Below, one piece after another: positions 1 to 9,008 of a stretch of DNA of 64,000 nucleotides. A program made the translations under genes and the position numbers. The notes beneath the pieces were generated by a model. It ran no database searches. It had not been told where the DNA came from and saw nothing but the letters and a program-made list of their open reading frames with translations. Numbering within the stretch: position 1 is the first letter of the stretch; each line of letters starts with the position of its first letter. The stretch covers positions 172,613 through 236,612 of the forward strand of contig DLHF01000002.1 in assembly GCA_002483085.1 (NCBI GenBank), written 5' to 3'. Source of the DNA: Ignavibacteria bacterium UBA7675 (GTDB lineage Bacteria > Bacteroidota > Ignavibacteria > Kapaibacteriales > UB7675).

Positions 1-3
1 ATT

Positions 4-462
4 ATGTCGGAACTCGACAGCGTAGAGGTCGTTCGCCAAACCACGCTCCGGGTGTACAGTGGTGGCGTGGCTGCCTTGCGTAACTACAATACGACGCAAT
101 GCCGCTGGGAGCTGCTTGCCAAGCTCACAAAGGGTACCGAAACAGTGTATCGCGTGCGCACTCTTCCCATTGAGCGTGCGCTCATTCCCTCTATCGATAT
201 TGTATATTCCACATCAGGCTGCCGCGTGGAAGAGGAAGGCCGTGTATTAGTAAGCAACGACACCGTGCGTGCGGTACCGGGCGTAGAAGAAAAAATTCAG
301 GTGACAAACGATGGCGATTTCCTGACCGTCGTTATCGGCTGCACGCGGGTGTTTCATCAGCCTGTAGCAAAGCCTTCTACGGAATGGTTGGTTGTGGAAA
401 GCCCGTCGGGCTCCGAAGTCGTGGTTTCGCGTATGGCCACCGAGGAAACGCGCCCGAGGTAG
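4..462 (+). CDS. Hypothetical protein (possibly 5'-incomplete)
   Basis: A 152-residue soluble protein with no signal peptide or membrane segment. I do not recognise the family. The ATG lies only three bases from the window edge, so the true start could be further upstream. The sequence looks beta-rich (alternating hydrophobic and polar residues) and has scattered cysteines. It is followed after 35 bases by a membrane protein on the same strand, so the two may be co-transcribed. Confidence 0.55.
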   Translation: MSELDSVEVVRQTTLRVYSGGVAALRNYNTTQCRWELLAKLTKGTETVYRVRTLPIERALIPSIDIVYSTSGCRVEEEGRVLVSNDTVRAVPGVEEKIQVTNDGDFLTVVIGCTRVFHQPVAKPSTEWLVVESPSGSEVVVSRMATEETRPR

Positions 463-497
463 GCGCGTTCAACGGGAACGGATGGAGCAAAGGCAGC

Positions 498-929
498 ATG
501 GATGTACAAGCATTAGTAGCCAATTACGGGTCAGTTGCCCTGTTTGTAGTTTCGTTCATTGCAGGAACGATTATCCCCCTGAGCTCTGAAGCTGCTCTGC
601 TGGCGGGTATTGCCGCCGGTGTTCCCAGAGTGGAGGCGCTTGTAGCTTGTTCGCTGGGCAATTGCTTGGCCTGTGGTGTTAATTACTATCTCGGGCTTTT
701 TGTACGCGAAAAGATGCAACGCAAAGTAGAGCAGAGCCGCAGCGGTAGGACAACGCTGAGCTGGATGAAGCGCTATGGTGCGTGGAGCCTTCTCGGCTCC
801 TGGCTGCCGCTTGTAGGCGATCCGCTTACGATTGTGGCCGGGCTCGCCGATATTCGCCTGTGGGTGTTTGTTGCCGTGGTGTTTCCTCTGCGCATCCTTC
901 GCTATGTTGCCGTGCTCGTGTTTGTATAG
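498..929 (+). CDS. YqaA-like small integral membrane protein
   Basis: A 143-residue membrane protein that resembles the YqaA group, distant relatives of DedA/SNARE-associated proteins. Visible features are a hydrophobic first segment with a PLSSEA motif (about residues 30-35), a second segment beginning GNCLACGVNYYLG, and the family-typical SWLPLVGDPLTIVAG block near residue 100. The reading frame is open from 384, but the ATG at 498 follows a GGAGCAAAGG-like ribosome site and gives the normal family length. The family's function is unsettled; an envelope or lipid-related role is inference. Confidence 0.72.
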   Translation: MDVQALVANYGSVALFVVSFIAGTIIPLSSEAALLAGIAAGVPRVEALVACSLGNCLACGVNYYLGLFVREKMQRKVEQSRSGRTTLSWMKRYGAWSLLGSWLPLVGDPLTIVAGLADIRLWVFVAVVFPLRILRYVAVLVFV

Positions 930-979
930 CTCGCACCCCGCAATTATTAATAAAAATGCTCTTTCTACAACACTTCTGT

Positions 980-1220
980 GGCACGGGCGTCGCTGCGCCG
1001 GTGCTTGGTCGCTGTCGCCGGTCGCACGAGCTGCTGTCCGCTGTCCGATGGCTACTCGCGGTCTTTTTGGGCACATAGAGAACAAAAAAGGGCGATCATC
1101 GGTTGAACAATCACGAGGCAGTTGTGCAGCGCGGTGCGACGTCTTCGCATTTGTTACCGTAGGAACGGTGCGAGGACGAGCTTACGATAACCAAAACGGA
1201 ACGTCGGAGACAGAAGCGCT
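980..1220 (+). repeat. Dispersed intergenic repeat, copy 1
   Basis: Fills most of the 337-base gap between the YqaA-like and ABC ATPase genes. The 5' module GGCACGGGCGT is at 980-990 and GTCGCTGTCGCCGGTCGCA at 1008-1026. The core GCAGCGCGGTGC is at 1126-1137, and a GTCGGAGACAGAAGCGC-like end lies near 1202-1218. A stretch similar to GCGGACGAGCTTATGA of the copy at 56404 occurs after the core here but before it there, so the modules are rearranged between copies. No credible gene is present in this gap. Confidence 0.7.
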
Positions 1221-1266
1221 CATAGCCAGAATGGTCCGTGCGTGGTAATAGTGAATCAGAACTCTT

Positions 1267-2073
1267 ATGATTGATATAAAAAATCTTTACAAGGCGTTTG
1301 GCCCCAAAAAAGTGCTGAATGGTGTGAACCTGAGAATCCAAACAGGTGGCACAATGTGTATTATCGGGAAATCGGGATGTGGCAAAAGTGTGTTGCTGAA
1401 GCACATTGTCCGCATTCTCGAACCGGATCAGGGAGAAGTAACGGTAGACGGACTCAATATCGCCACACTCAACCAGAAGGAACTGTTCGGATTGCGGCGG
1501 AAAATTGGCTACGTGTTCCAGGGTGCTGCTCTGTTCGACTCCATGACCGTATATGAGAACATCGTGCTCGGTCTGTATGAGCACGGTGTACACGACGCAA
1601 AAGTGCTCGATAAAGAGGCGCGGCGCGTGCTGTCGTCGGTAGGGCTTCTGCCCGATATTTCCGAAGAAGGTTCGCCGCTATTCGAGAACGAGTACACAAT
1701 TCTCCGCGACAAAAAGCCGTCCGACCTTTCTGGTGGGATGCGTAAACGCGTGGGCGTAGCGCGTGCGCTTGTCGGCAGCCCGGAGTACATTTTTTACGAC
1801 GAGCCTACGACTGGCCTCGACCCAGTCACCTCCGAGCAGATCGACAACCTGATAGCAGACCTCAGCCGAAAATTTCGCGTTACGTCTGTAGTGATTACGC
1901 ACGATATGTTCTCGGTGTACAAAGTGGCGCAGACGGTGGCCATGCTCGACTCTGGGCGGGTGCACTTCCTCGGCACACCACAGGAATTGCGCGCTACCAA
2001 CGACTCGGTGGTACGCGAGTTCATCGAGCGGTTCGAGATACAGGAGCACCGATCTGCGGTGCAAGCGGGGTAA
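1267..2073 (+). CDS. mlaF: MlaF/Ttg2A-type ABC transporter ATP-binding protein
   Basis: A 268-residue ATPase. Walker A GKSGCGKS is at 34-41, Q-loop Gln at 85, signature LSGGM at 154-158, Walker B ending in YDEP at 177-180, and the switch His at 212. The closest family is the MlaF/Ttg2A subunit of the phospholipid-trafficking Mla transporter, which energises lipid movement between the membranes together with MlaE and MlaD. Those partner genes are not adjacent: upstream is a repeat element and downstream a terminator. A roughly 20-residue insertion at about 130-150 precedes the signature. The MlaF assignment is family-based, and the substrate is inferred. Confidence 0.8.
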   Translation: MIDIKNLYKAFGPKKVLNGVNLRIQTGGTMCIIGKSGCGKSVLLKHIVRILEPDQGEVTVDGLNIATLNQKELFGLRRKIGYVFQGAALFDSMTVYENIVLGLYEHGVHDAKVLDKEARRVLSSVGLLPDISEEGSPLFENEYTILRDKKPSDLSGGMRKRVGVARALVGSPEYIFYDEPTTGLDPVTSEQIDNLIADLSRKFRVTSVVITHDMFSVYKVAQTVAMLDSGRVHFLGTPQELRATNDSVVREFIERFEIQEHRSAVQAG

Positions 2074-2105
2074 AAGCGATAGGCGTCGAGGCAGCATAAA
2101 ATACA

Positions 2106-2135
2106 AGAGCCGTCCTGGAAACAGGGCGGCTCTTT
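2106..2135. terminator. Bidirectional intrinsic terminator
   Basis: A 12-bp stem (AGAGCCGTCCTG pairing with CAGGGCGGCTCT, one G-T pair) around a GAAA loop, followed by a short T-rich stretch and preceded by an A-rich stretch on the other side. It sits between the convergent ABC ATPase and aminotransferase genes and could serve both. Confidence 0.75.
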
Positions 2136-2162
2136 GCGTAGAATTAATCTGGTCGTGCCCGT

Positions 2163-3329
2163 TTATCTGCCGTAAAATTCCGCAATAGTATGTACTACAT
2201 ACGCGATTTGCTCTGCTCCCAGTTCCGGGTAAATCGGCAGTGCGAGCGAGTGGTTGGCAGCGAAGTTCGCCACGGGGAAATTCTCATCTTGTGCGTTCAG
2301 ATACGCAAAACACTCCTGGCGGTGGAATGGCACTGGGTAGTAGATTTCCGTGCCAATGCCTTTTGCCGTGATATGTGCGCGAAGTTCGTCGCGCTGCGGC
2401 AGGCGTACCACATATTGATTATAGATATGGTGATTGACCGCACCAGCGCCGCTGTGTACAGCCTTGGGCAGGATTACCACGTTGCCGTCGTCGAAGGCCG
2501 TTGCACCATCGTGCGTTGCCAGCCCGCGCTCAATGAATAACTGCGTATAGAGGTCTGCATTTTCACGGCGCTTTGCACTCCAGCCGTCGAGATGCGGGAA
2601 TTTTACATTGAGCACTGCTGCTTGGATTGCGTCGATACGGAAATTTCCACCCACGAACTTGTGGTAGTATTTCGGCTGCATACCGTGATTACGCATTTGC
2701 TTCAAGTGCACGGCCAGATTCTCGTCGTTTGTCGTTATCAATCCAGCATCGCCAAAGGCGCCGAGGTTTTTGGTCGGGTAGAACGAAAAGCAGCCCATCA
2801 GACCGATGGAACCCGCTTTTCGCCCGTCTTTGTACTGCGAGCCAATAGCTTGTGCCGCGTCTTCAATCACCGGAATACCGTGCTGTTCGGCGATTGCCAT
2901 AATCGCGTCCATATCGGCGCTCTGGCCGTACAGGTGCACCGGTACAATTGCTTTGGTTCGCGGGGTAATTGCTGCCCCGAGAAGCGCGGGGTCGATATTG
3001 AGCGCTACTGGCTCGCTATCGACAAAAACTGGCGTTGCGCCGAGGCGTGCCACGACACCTGCGGTAGCAAAAAACGAGTAGGTAGGAACGATGACTTCAT
3101 CGCCGGGGCCGATATTGAGCGCCATGAGCGCCATCAGCAGCGCATCGGTACCGCTGGACACCCCAATGGCAAATCGGGCGTCGCAGTAGGATGCAAGTGC
3201 AGATTCCAGTGTATCAACTTCGCTGCCGAGAATACACATCTGCGACTCAGCAACGCGAAGCAGCGCAGCATCAAGCTCCGGTTTAAGCGACTGATACTGA
3301 GCTTTCAGATCAAGAAGAGGTACTGTCAT
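2163..3329 (-). CDS. DegT/DnrJ/EryC1/StrS family sugar aminotransferase
   Basis: A 388-residue PLP-dependent aminotransferase of the type that aminates nucleotide-linked keto-sugars for surface polysaccharides. The start MTVPLLDLKAQYQ at 3329 is the usual family N-terminus; an extended upstream frame is open but unconserved. The substrate loop GVSSGTDALLMAL, the EDAAQAIG Asp motif and the PLP lysine in FYPTKNLGAFGD are all visible. It follows manC by 63 bases on the same strand, which supports a role in making an amino-sugar for glycans. The exact sugar cannot be told from sequence. Confidence 0.88.
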   Translation of the reverse strand: MTVPLLDLKAQYQSLKPELDAALLRVAESQMCILGSEVDTLESALASYCDARFAIGVSSGTDALLMALMALNIGPGDEVIVPTYSFFATAGVVARLGATPVFVDSEPVALNIDPALLGAAITPRTKAIVPVHLYGQSADMDAIMAIAEQHGIPVIEDAAQAIGSQYKDGRKAGSIGLMGCFSFYPTKNLGAFGDAGLITTNDENLAVHLKQMRNHGMQPKYYHKFVGGNFRIDAIQAAVLNVKFPHLDGWSAKRRENADLYTQLFIERGLATHDGATAFDDGNVVILPKAVHSGAGAVNHHIYNQYVVRLPQRDELRAHITAKGIGTEIYYPVPFHRQECFAYLNAQDENFPVANFAANHSLALPIYPELGAEQIAYVVHTIAEFYGR

Positions 3330-3392
3330 ATCCGGGGTAAATGCGATATCCGTGCAGAAGAGTGCGGCGTACACGCCGACGTTGTACTCTCG

Positions 3393-4520
3393 CTACAAAA
3401 ACTTTTCTCCGCCGGGCTTACTCTGCAACGCCTGGACGACTTTTTTTACATCCTGGGCTCTATTGGCCGGGCAGACAAGCACGCCATGAGGCGTTGTGAC
3501 AACCACGATGTTATCGAGTCCGACAACTGCCACAGTCGTAGACTGATCGGCGTTGCTATTGACTACCACACAATTATTACTGTCGATAATTATCGATTCC
3601 CCAAGAGCGATATTTCCGTGCTCGTCGGCGTTGAACACGCGGGGGAGAGCATCCCAGGAGCCAACATCATCCCACGGGAAAATAGCGCGCACGACTGCTA
3701 CATTGTCTGCTCGCTCCATCAGCCCATAGTCGATAGAGATATCGGGCATGGTGGCAAAGATTTCGCGTGTACCGGCGGGTGCACCTTCCGGCAGGTCGCG
3801 CGTGTGCCCGTGAAGAGCGCCGCGCAGAGCATCAATGGAACTACCTATCTCGGGCAGATGTTGGGCAATCCCGTTAATCACGGCATCGACGCGCCAAAAG
3901 AACATACCGCTATTCCAAAGAAACTTCCCTGCGTCGAGAAACTCCTGTGCTCTATCGGCTGATGGCTTTTCCTGAAAGCTGACCACTGGTTCCGCTTCAA
4001 GCTCTGCCCTTGTTTCGCCCGCTGTCTCGATGTAGCCATAGCCTGTTTCTGGCCTTGTGGGTGTAATGCCGAGCGTAACAAGGCTTCCCGTAGCTTCAGC
4101 GGCAGAGAACGCAGCATCGGCGGTACGGCAGAACAGGTCGGGTGCGCTAATAAAATGATCGGCGGCGAGAACAGCCATTGAGATATCGGTGGCGGGAATT
4201 CCCTGCTCTGCATACCGCTCAGCGAGCAGTGCAGCAGCCAGAGCGATACACGGCGCGGTATTGCGTTTGAGCGGTTCTGCGATAATGTTTTCCGGCGGAA
4301 TGCCGAGCGGCATGGAGCGCATCACCGGCAGCAGCACTTCGCCCGTGACAATAAATATATCTTCCGGAGCCACAATTGGCGCAATGCGCGCAATGGTCTC
4401 CTCTATCATTGTTTGATCTTTGGAAGTAAGGTAAAGGAGCTGTTTTGGCTGAGTGCGTCGGCTCATAGGCCAGAATCGTTCGCCCGAACCACCTGCCATG
4501 ATTACTGCTGTGCGTTTCAT
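3393..4520 (-). CDS. manC: Mannose-1-phosphate guanylyltransferase
   Basis: A 375-residue nucleotidyltransferase making GDP-mannose from GTP and mannose-1-phosphate. The N-terminal signature AGGSGERFWPMSR and the PKQLL motif are intact, as are the FVEKPS-like segment (FQEKPSADRA) and the WNSGMFFW motif. The length matches single-domain bacterial enzymes without a C-terminal phosphomannose isomerase domain. It lies between asd and the DegT aminotransferase with gaps of about 60 bases, so the three could share a transcript. GDP-mannose is also the substrate of the gmd product encoded at 16730. Confidence 0.93.
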   Translation of the reverse strand: MKRTAVIMAGGSGERFWPMSRRTQPKQLLYLTSKDQTMIEETIARIAPIVAPEDIFIVTGEVLLPVMRSMPLGIPPENIIAEPLKRNTAPCIALAAALLAERYAEQGIPATDISMAVLAADHFISAPDLFCRTADAAFSAAEATGSLVTLGITPTRPETGYGYIETAGETRAELEAEPVVSFQEKPSADRAQEFLDAGKFLWNSGMFFWRVDAVINGIAQHLPEIGSSIDALRGALHGHTRDLPEGAPAGTREIFATMPDISIDYGLMERADNVAVVRAIFPWDDVGSWDALPRVFNADEHGNIALGESIIIDSNNCVVVNSNADQSTTVAVVGLDNIVVVTTPHGVLVCPANRAQDVKKVVQALQSKPGGEKFL

Positions 4521-4580
4521 AGATGCCCTGTCGTCATTGTCGGAAAATTTGTGCCAATAGCAGCGACTAACCTGCTTTTG

Positions 4581-5615
4581 TTAGAGAGCAAACACGCCCG
4601 GCGTAAATTGCAGGCGGTTGTTCTTTATCAGCTCTTCAGCAATCTGGACGGCATTAGTTGCTGCGCCTTTTCGCACATTATCGGCTACCACCCACATATT
4701 TACGGCATTGGGCGCCGAATTGTCGGTGCGTATGCGGCCTACAAATACTTCGTCGGAGCCATCGGCGAGCGCAGGTGTTGGGTACAGATTGCGCTCGGGT
4801 ACATCGATCACAACAATCGACTCTTCTTTGGACAGAGCTGTGCGGACGGTTTTAGGAGTTAAAGGCTTTGCTGCCTGGATATTTACCGATTCGCCGTGGC
4901 CTCCCAGCGTAGGAACGCGCACACAGGTTACACTGATATTCATATCCGGCAATCCCATAATCCGGCGTGTTTCCCGTATCATTTTCAGCTCTTCTTCGGA
5001 ATCGCCATCGGCCTCGGTGATAGGGTGAAACATCGTGTTGTAAGCAATTGCATGCGGGAACGGTGAGGAGGACTGCGCCTCGGCTAGTTCCTTCTGCAAC
5101 TGGTCGATACCTTTTTGCCCAGCGCCGCTTATCGACTGATAGGTAGAGACCACAACGCGCTCTATACCGAACTTGCGGTGCAGTGGTTGCAACACCACAA
5201 CCAATTGGATAGTTGAACAATTTGGATTGGCTATAATGCCATTGTGCTTCTTCAGTGCCTGTGGATTAACTTCCGGCACAACAAGCGGTACTTCTGGATG
5301 CATACGCCAGGCACTGCTGTTGTCGATGACAACACAACCTGCCTGAGCTGCGATTGGCGCAAACTCTCTGCTTACCGCCCCGCCAGCGGAGAACAGAGCA
5401 ATGTCGATTCCCTTGAATGATTCAGGCGTGAGCTGCTGCACTGTAATTTCCTTCTTTTTGAAGGGTACAGTAGTGCCAGCGGATCGCTCCGACGCAAGGA
5501 GTGTAAGTTTCTTTAACGGAAATTTCCGTTCAGTCAAAACATCGATCATGGTTTTGCCCACAAGACCGGTTGCTCCGACGACGGCAACTGAATATTTTTG
5601 TTGTTGAGTACTCAT
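4581..5615 (-). CDS. asd: Aspartate-semialdehyde dehydrogenase
   Basis: A 344-residue NADPH-dependent enzyme that reduces aspartyl phosphate to aspartate semialdehyde, the branch point to lysine/diaminopimelate, threonine and methionine. The GATGLVG nucleotide-binding loop is at the N-terminus, the catalytic Cys is in NPNCSTIQ, and the catalytic His is in LGGHGESVN. The start at 5615 gives the standard N-terminus; upstream in-frame residues look like untranslated sequence. A TATATTTG promoter element ends only six bases before the ATG, so the transcript may be leaderless. dapD of the same pathway is encoded at 48374. Confidence 0.93.
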   Translation of the reverse strand: MSTQQQKYSVAVVGATGLVGKTMIDVLTERKFPLKKLTLLASERSAGTTVPFKKKEITVQQLTPESFKGIDIALFSAGGAVSREFAPIAAQAGCVVIDNSSAWRMHPEVPLVVPEVNPQALKKHNGIIANPNCSTIQLVVVLQPLHRKFGIERVVVSTYQSISGAGQKGIDQLQKELAEAQSSSPFPHAIAYNTMFHPITEADGDSEEELKMIRETRRIMGLPDMNISVTCVRVPTLGGHGESVNIQAAKPLTPKTVRTALSKEESIVVIDVPERNLYPTPALADGSDEVFVGRIRTDNSAPNAVNMWVVADNVRKGAATNAVQIAEELIKNNRLQFTPGVFAL

Positions 5616-5621
5616 AGACGG

Positions 5622-5629
5622 CAAATATA
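5622..5629 (-). promoter_or_regulatory. Bacteroidota-type -7 element (TATATTTG) for asd
   Basis: Read on the minus strand, TATATTTG is an exact match to the TAnnTTTG consensus of the Bacteroidota primary sigma factor. It ends six bases before the asd start codon, which would place the transcription start at or near the ATG. No clear TTG is seen about 20 bases upstream. Confidence 0.45.
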
Positions 5630-5766
5630 CGTATTTGGAAGCATTCTTTAGGAGTGTTGGTGTAAGAACTATCGGGAAAAGTTGCAATCGCAGGCGAGAA
5701 CACAGAAAAAAGGCAGGCCGTTCCACCGTACCGCAGCAAACACATTACTTTATAAGGTATCCTGCA

Positions 5767-6567
5767 ATGCGTTCAATTGTTCTGCTCATAGCTCTACTCA
5801 CGGCTTGGCATCCGGCGTTCGCACAACCCTCGCCATTAGATACGACTTTTGTATCTACTCCGCCCTATGGCGTGTTTTCTTGGGACTGGGAAATTACTCG
5901 CTCTTTTAACTCCATCGACGATCCCTTTGTAAATCATGTGTCGGATATTGTCAGTAAGTCGGTGTTGCCGATTGGCCTTGGCGTGCCGGGTGGCATGCTA
6001 GCTTCAGCAAATCTCCAGTGGTTTACACGCGATGCAGTCCAGAACCGCTATCTGGCCGAAACAGGAGCGCTTGCGCTGGCTTCGGAGGCTGGCACGGTTG
6101 TGATGGTAGTAGCTCTCAAGCAACTGACGACGCGCGAGCGTCCTTATCTGGCTCATCCCGGGGAAATTGTGGGGCGGGTAGACGAAATTCTCTCATCGTT
6201 TCCCTCTGGCCACGCTGCTGTAAGCGCTTCGATGGCCACCATGCTCTCGCTGAGATATCCGCGTTGGTATGTGATTGCACCGTCGGCTTTGTGGAGTTTA
6301 GCCGTGAGCTGTAGCCGGATGCACCTTGGTGTGCACTACTTTACCGATGTGCTTGCAGGCACGGTGTTTGGGGGAGGCATGGCGCTACTTGTGTACAGCC
6401 TGCGCACAGAAATCCTACCACACATGGAGTTTATGCTGCCTGCACCACCGCCCTCTGCCGAAGAGCAGAATGCTAAAATTCGAGCGGCAGCGGAATCTCT
6501 TCCTCTGGGGTTTTCTGCTACGCCCAATGGTGCTTCGCTTAACTTTTCTCTACCTATCGGGTGGTAG
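5767..6567 (+). CDS. PAP2-family membrane-associated phosphatase
   Basis: A 266-residue PAP2 acid phosphatase-like protein, acting on lipid phosphates such as phosphatidic acid or undecaprenyl pyrophosphate. All three signature motifs are intact: KQLTTRERP (K-x6-RP), FPSGHA (PSGH), and SRMHLGVHYFTD (SR-x5-H-x3-D). A signal peptide ending AFAQ opens the protein and hydrophobic helices separate the motifs. The ATG at 5767 follows a TAAGG ribosome site and immediately begins the signal peptide, so longer in-frame starts are rejected. Substrate is unassigned. Confidence 0.85.
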   Translation: MRSIVLLIALLTAWHPAFAQPSPLDTTFVSTPPYGVFSWDWEITRSFNSIDDPFVNHVSDIVSKSVLPIGLGVPGGMLASANLQWFTRDAVQNRYLAETGALALASEAGTVVMVVALKQLTTRERPYLAHPGEIVGRVDEILSSFPSGHAAVSASMATMLSLRYPRWYVIAPSALWSLAVSCSRMHLGVHYFTDVLAGTVFGGGMALLVYSLRTEILPHMEFMLPAPPPSAEEQNAKIRAAAESLPLGFSATPNGASLNFSLPIGW

Positions 6568-6619
6568 CTACAAGCCTGTGCAACAACCGAGGGATTTTGC
6601 AAATGCGATGAAGGTTGTG

Positions 6620-6687
6620 CGGAGACGCGGCGGAACGTGCAGCGCGGTGCACAGACCGAAGCTTTGGGCAAAGGCCGGAGCGCACCA
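6620..6687 (+). repeat. Dispersed intergenic repeat, partial copy 2 (3' module only)
   Basis: Contains the core GCAGCGCGGTGC at 6639-6650 followed by ACAGACCGAAGC and a GGAGCGCACC end. The 5' GGCACGGGCGT module is absent. It lies between the convergent PAP2 and CNNM genes and is followed by a small palindrome CACTATATAGTG near 6685-6698. Confidence 0.6.
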
Positions 6688-6739
6688 CTATATAGTGCAG
6701 ATGAAGATGGATAGACTTAAGGCATGTTTTGCTGAGCTT

Positions 6740-8065
6740 TTACGACTCTTCCTTGATATTGCGCGAACGGGGCGGGGACGGCAGGCGACGCATTCGCACA
6801 AGCTCCACATTGCGTTTTGATTTTTTCATGATCACGAACTCATAGCCTGCAAATTCCGTGCGTTCGTTTACATCGGGAATCTTGCCGAACACCGTATTGA
6901 GCAGACCGCCGAGCGTGGAGTAATCCTCGGATTCGGGCAGAGGTATGGGAATAAATTCATTGACATCTACGACTGGAGCAGTAGCATTCACAACATATTC
7001 GTGCTCACCTACTTGTTCGGTAATAGGCGATTCCTCGTCGTACTCATCTTGGATTTCGCCCACGAGCTCTTCCATAATATCCTCCACCGTAACAATACCG
7101 GCTGTACCTCCGAACTCATCGGTGACAACCGCCATCTGGATACGGCGGCGCTGGAACTCCTTGAGCAGAACGCTGATTTGCTGTGTTTCGTGGATAAAAT
7201 AAGCGGGGCGCAGAATATCTTGAACCACGATGAGCTCTTTGTGGCGCACCAATGTGAGCAAATCCTTTGCATACAGAACGCCCACGATATTATCGAGTGA
7301 ATCGCGATACACTGGCATACGCGAGTAGCCTTCCTCGATAATCGTATTCACGATTTCGTCGGTTGTCATCGTAATGTCGATAGCTGCGATATTCGTGCGA
7401 GCCACCATCACCTGGCGTACAGTGCGCTCAGAGAAATAGAACACATTCTCGATAAGCTCGTGTTCCGACGACTTAATTTCGCCACTTTCCTTACTTTGCT
7501 CTAGCAGGTAGCGCAATTCCTCGGCGCTGTGTACCTCATGGCCATGAGGTGCAGTAATATTCACTGCCCGCAGGATATAGTTGGCCACGCCATTGAGCAT
7601 CCAGATAAACGGTTTAAAGATGATATAGAAGAACTGCAATGGCAGAGCTATACCCAGAGTGACAGCTTCTGGCTTCTGGATAGCCATGGACTTGGGGGCG
7701 AGCTCGCCGAACACAATATGCAGGAACGTAATAATCCCGAACGCGAAAGGCAGAGCAATTTTGTGAGCGAGATCAGGATCGGGCCTATAGCCTACGACAT
7801 GGAAAATGTCGATAACAATAGAGGACACAACACTTTCGCCTATCCAGCCCAAGCCCAGGCTAGCAAGCGTGATACCGAGTTGTGTAGCGGAGAGATAGGC
7901 GTCGAGATGTGTAAGAATATGCCGTGCAGTCTTAGCAACATTGCCGCCGGTAAGCAAACGCAGTTCGATCTGGGAAATGCGTACTTTAACAATAGCAAAC
8001 TCAGCCGCGACAAAAAAACCGTTCAGGAAGACAAGGAGAATCGTTAGGAATATATCCAGTAGCAT
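6740..8065 (-). CDS. CNNM/HlyC-CorC family protein with CBS domains
   Basis: A 441-residue membrane protein with the standard order of this family: a DUF21/CNNM transmembrane domain (about residues 1-190), a CBS pair (about 205-330) and a CorC_HlyC domain at the C-terminus. The family is linked to divalent cation (Mg or Co) efflux and has often been labelled hemolysin. The start at 8065 gives a hydrophobic N-terminus at once; ten extra in-frame codons upstream are less likely. It lies 54 bases downstream of recO on the same strand. Confidence 0.85.
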   Translation of the reverse strand: MLLDIFLTILLVFLNGFFVAAEFAIVKVRISQIELRLLTGGNVAKTARHILTHLDAYLSATQLGITLASLGLGWIGESVVSSIVIDIFHVVGYRPDPDLAHKIALPFAFGIITFLHIVFGELAPKSMAIQKPEAVTLGIALPLQFFYIIFKPFIWMLNGVANYILRAVNITAPHGHEVHSAEELRYLLEQSKESGEIKSSEHELIENVFYFSERTVRQVMVARTNIAAIDITMTTDEIVNTIIEEGYSRMPVYRDSLDNIVGVLYAKDLLTLVRHKELIVVQDILRPAYFIHETQQISVLLKEFQRRRIQMAVVTDEFGGTAGIVTVEDIMEELVGEIQDEYDEESPITEQVGEHEYVVNATAPVVDVNEFIPIPLPESEDYSTLGGLLNTVFGKIPDVNERTEFAGYEFVIMKKSKRNVELVRMRRLPSPPRSRNIKEES

Positions 8066-8119
8066 ACAGTTCTGTTGAAGGTAGAACAATATCACTCAAT
8101 GTAAACAAAAAAACACTGA

Positions 8120-8914
8120 CTACACCGAGAAATTTGGGGGTTTCGGAGGATAGTCGTGCGTCTCGTGCAGGAACTTCACCGACCGCGTACCAATTCTTTT
8201 ACCGAGATGGTATTCAAAATACCGGCCAAAAAAATCGCGGAGCTGCAACAGCACCTTATCGCTGATGTCTACTTCTGGCGCATCGTCGATAGGAGTAGTA
8301 TAAAGCTGCTGTAGCGCAGCCAGTACATCTGCTTCTATGCGAAGTCCTGTGCGATTTACTGAAAACGCTGGCGAGAAGGGGGCACCATCGGCGAGTGAGA
8401 TTACAAACTCTGGTGCTTGGTCTGGCTGAATATCCTCTCCTGATTCCGGGCAGTGCAGCGGATTGACTGCGAAGCCTGTTTCGGCGGCGAGATGGAGCTG
8501 AAACGAGGCCAGCAGCGATTGTGGAGAGCCAGTGGTATCATTGAGAATCCGCAAACTTTCCTTCAGCAGCATATAGAGGCCGGGGTTGTGTTCTTCGTCG
8601 AGCTGCGACGTATAGACGAGTTCGAGCATCGCCATGCCGGTTGTAAGCCGGTCGAACGACTCCATAATATTGCGTAGCGGCAGAGCAGTTTCCGCAGCCG
8701 AGAGCGTATGAAGGTCTTTATTAGCAGATTTATAGAACGTAACGCTGCTACAGCTTGTAGGCTCTAAAGAGCTGCCAAACTTGTTTTTTGCACGGCGTGC
8801 TCCATTGGCAATGACGCTACATCTGCCGAAGTCTGCGGTGTACAAAGAAACCAGCTTACTTGTTTCGCGATACTTCACACTTTTAAGAACAATGGCCTCG
8901 GTCGTAACGATCAT
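8120..8914 (-). CDS. recO: DNA repair protein RecO
   Basis: A 264-residue RecO homologue, which anneals complementary single strands and helps load RecA in the RecFOR pathway. The N-terminal OB-fold begins with the family pattern (TTEAIVLKSVKYRETSKLVSLYT, quoted here in part as EAIVLKSVKYRET), followed by the helical domain. The zinc-finger cysteines of many RecO proteins are only partly kept (one Cys in LHCPESGED), which is common in this phylum. It is the first gene of a probable two-gene unit with the CNNM protein. Confidence 0.88.
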   Translation of the reverse strand: MIVTTEAIVLKSVKYRETSKLVSLYTADFGRCSVIANGARRAKNKFGSSLEPTSCSSVTFYKSANKDLHTLSAAETALPLRNIMESFDRLTTGMAMLELVYTSQLDEEHNPGLYMLLKESLRILNDTTGSPQSLLASFQLHLAAETGFAVNPLHCPESGEDIQPDQAPEFVISLADGAPFSPAFSVNRTGLRIEADVLAALQQLYTTPIDDAPEVDISDKVLLQLRDFFGRYFEYHLGKRIGTRSVKFLHETHDYPPKPPNFSV

Positions 8915-8957
8915 AATAGGTTCACAAGAAAATTTGGAGGCATACAGTAAAAAAATC

Positions 8958-8988
8958 TTGACATTTGGGCCTAAACCTTTTAATTTTG
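8958..8988 (+). promoter_or_regulatory. Bacteroidota-type promoter of tRNA-Asn
   Basis: TTGACA at 8958-8963 and an exact TAnnTTTG element (TAATTTTG) at 8981-8988, with 20 bases between the TTG and the TA. The tRNA begins 20 bases further on. The same arrangement and spacing precede the tRNA-Arg at 23464. Confidence 0.75.
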
Positions 8989-9008
8989 CATTCTCGTTCG
9001 CGAAACAC

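Noticed and set aside
2592..3962. A 456-codon plus-strand frame across the DegT and manC genes
   Set aside because: It lies antisense to two well-supported genes and spans their junction; the translation has no domain features.
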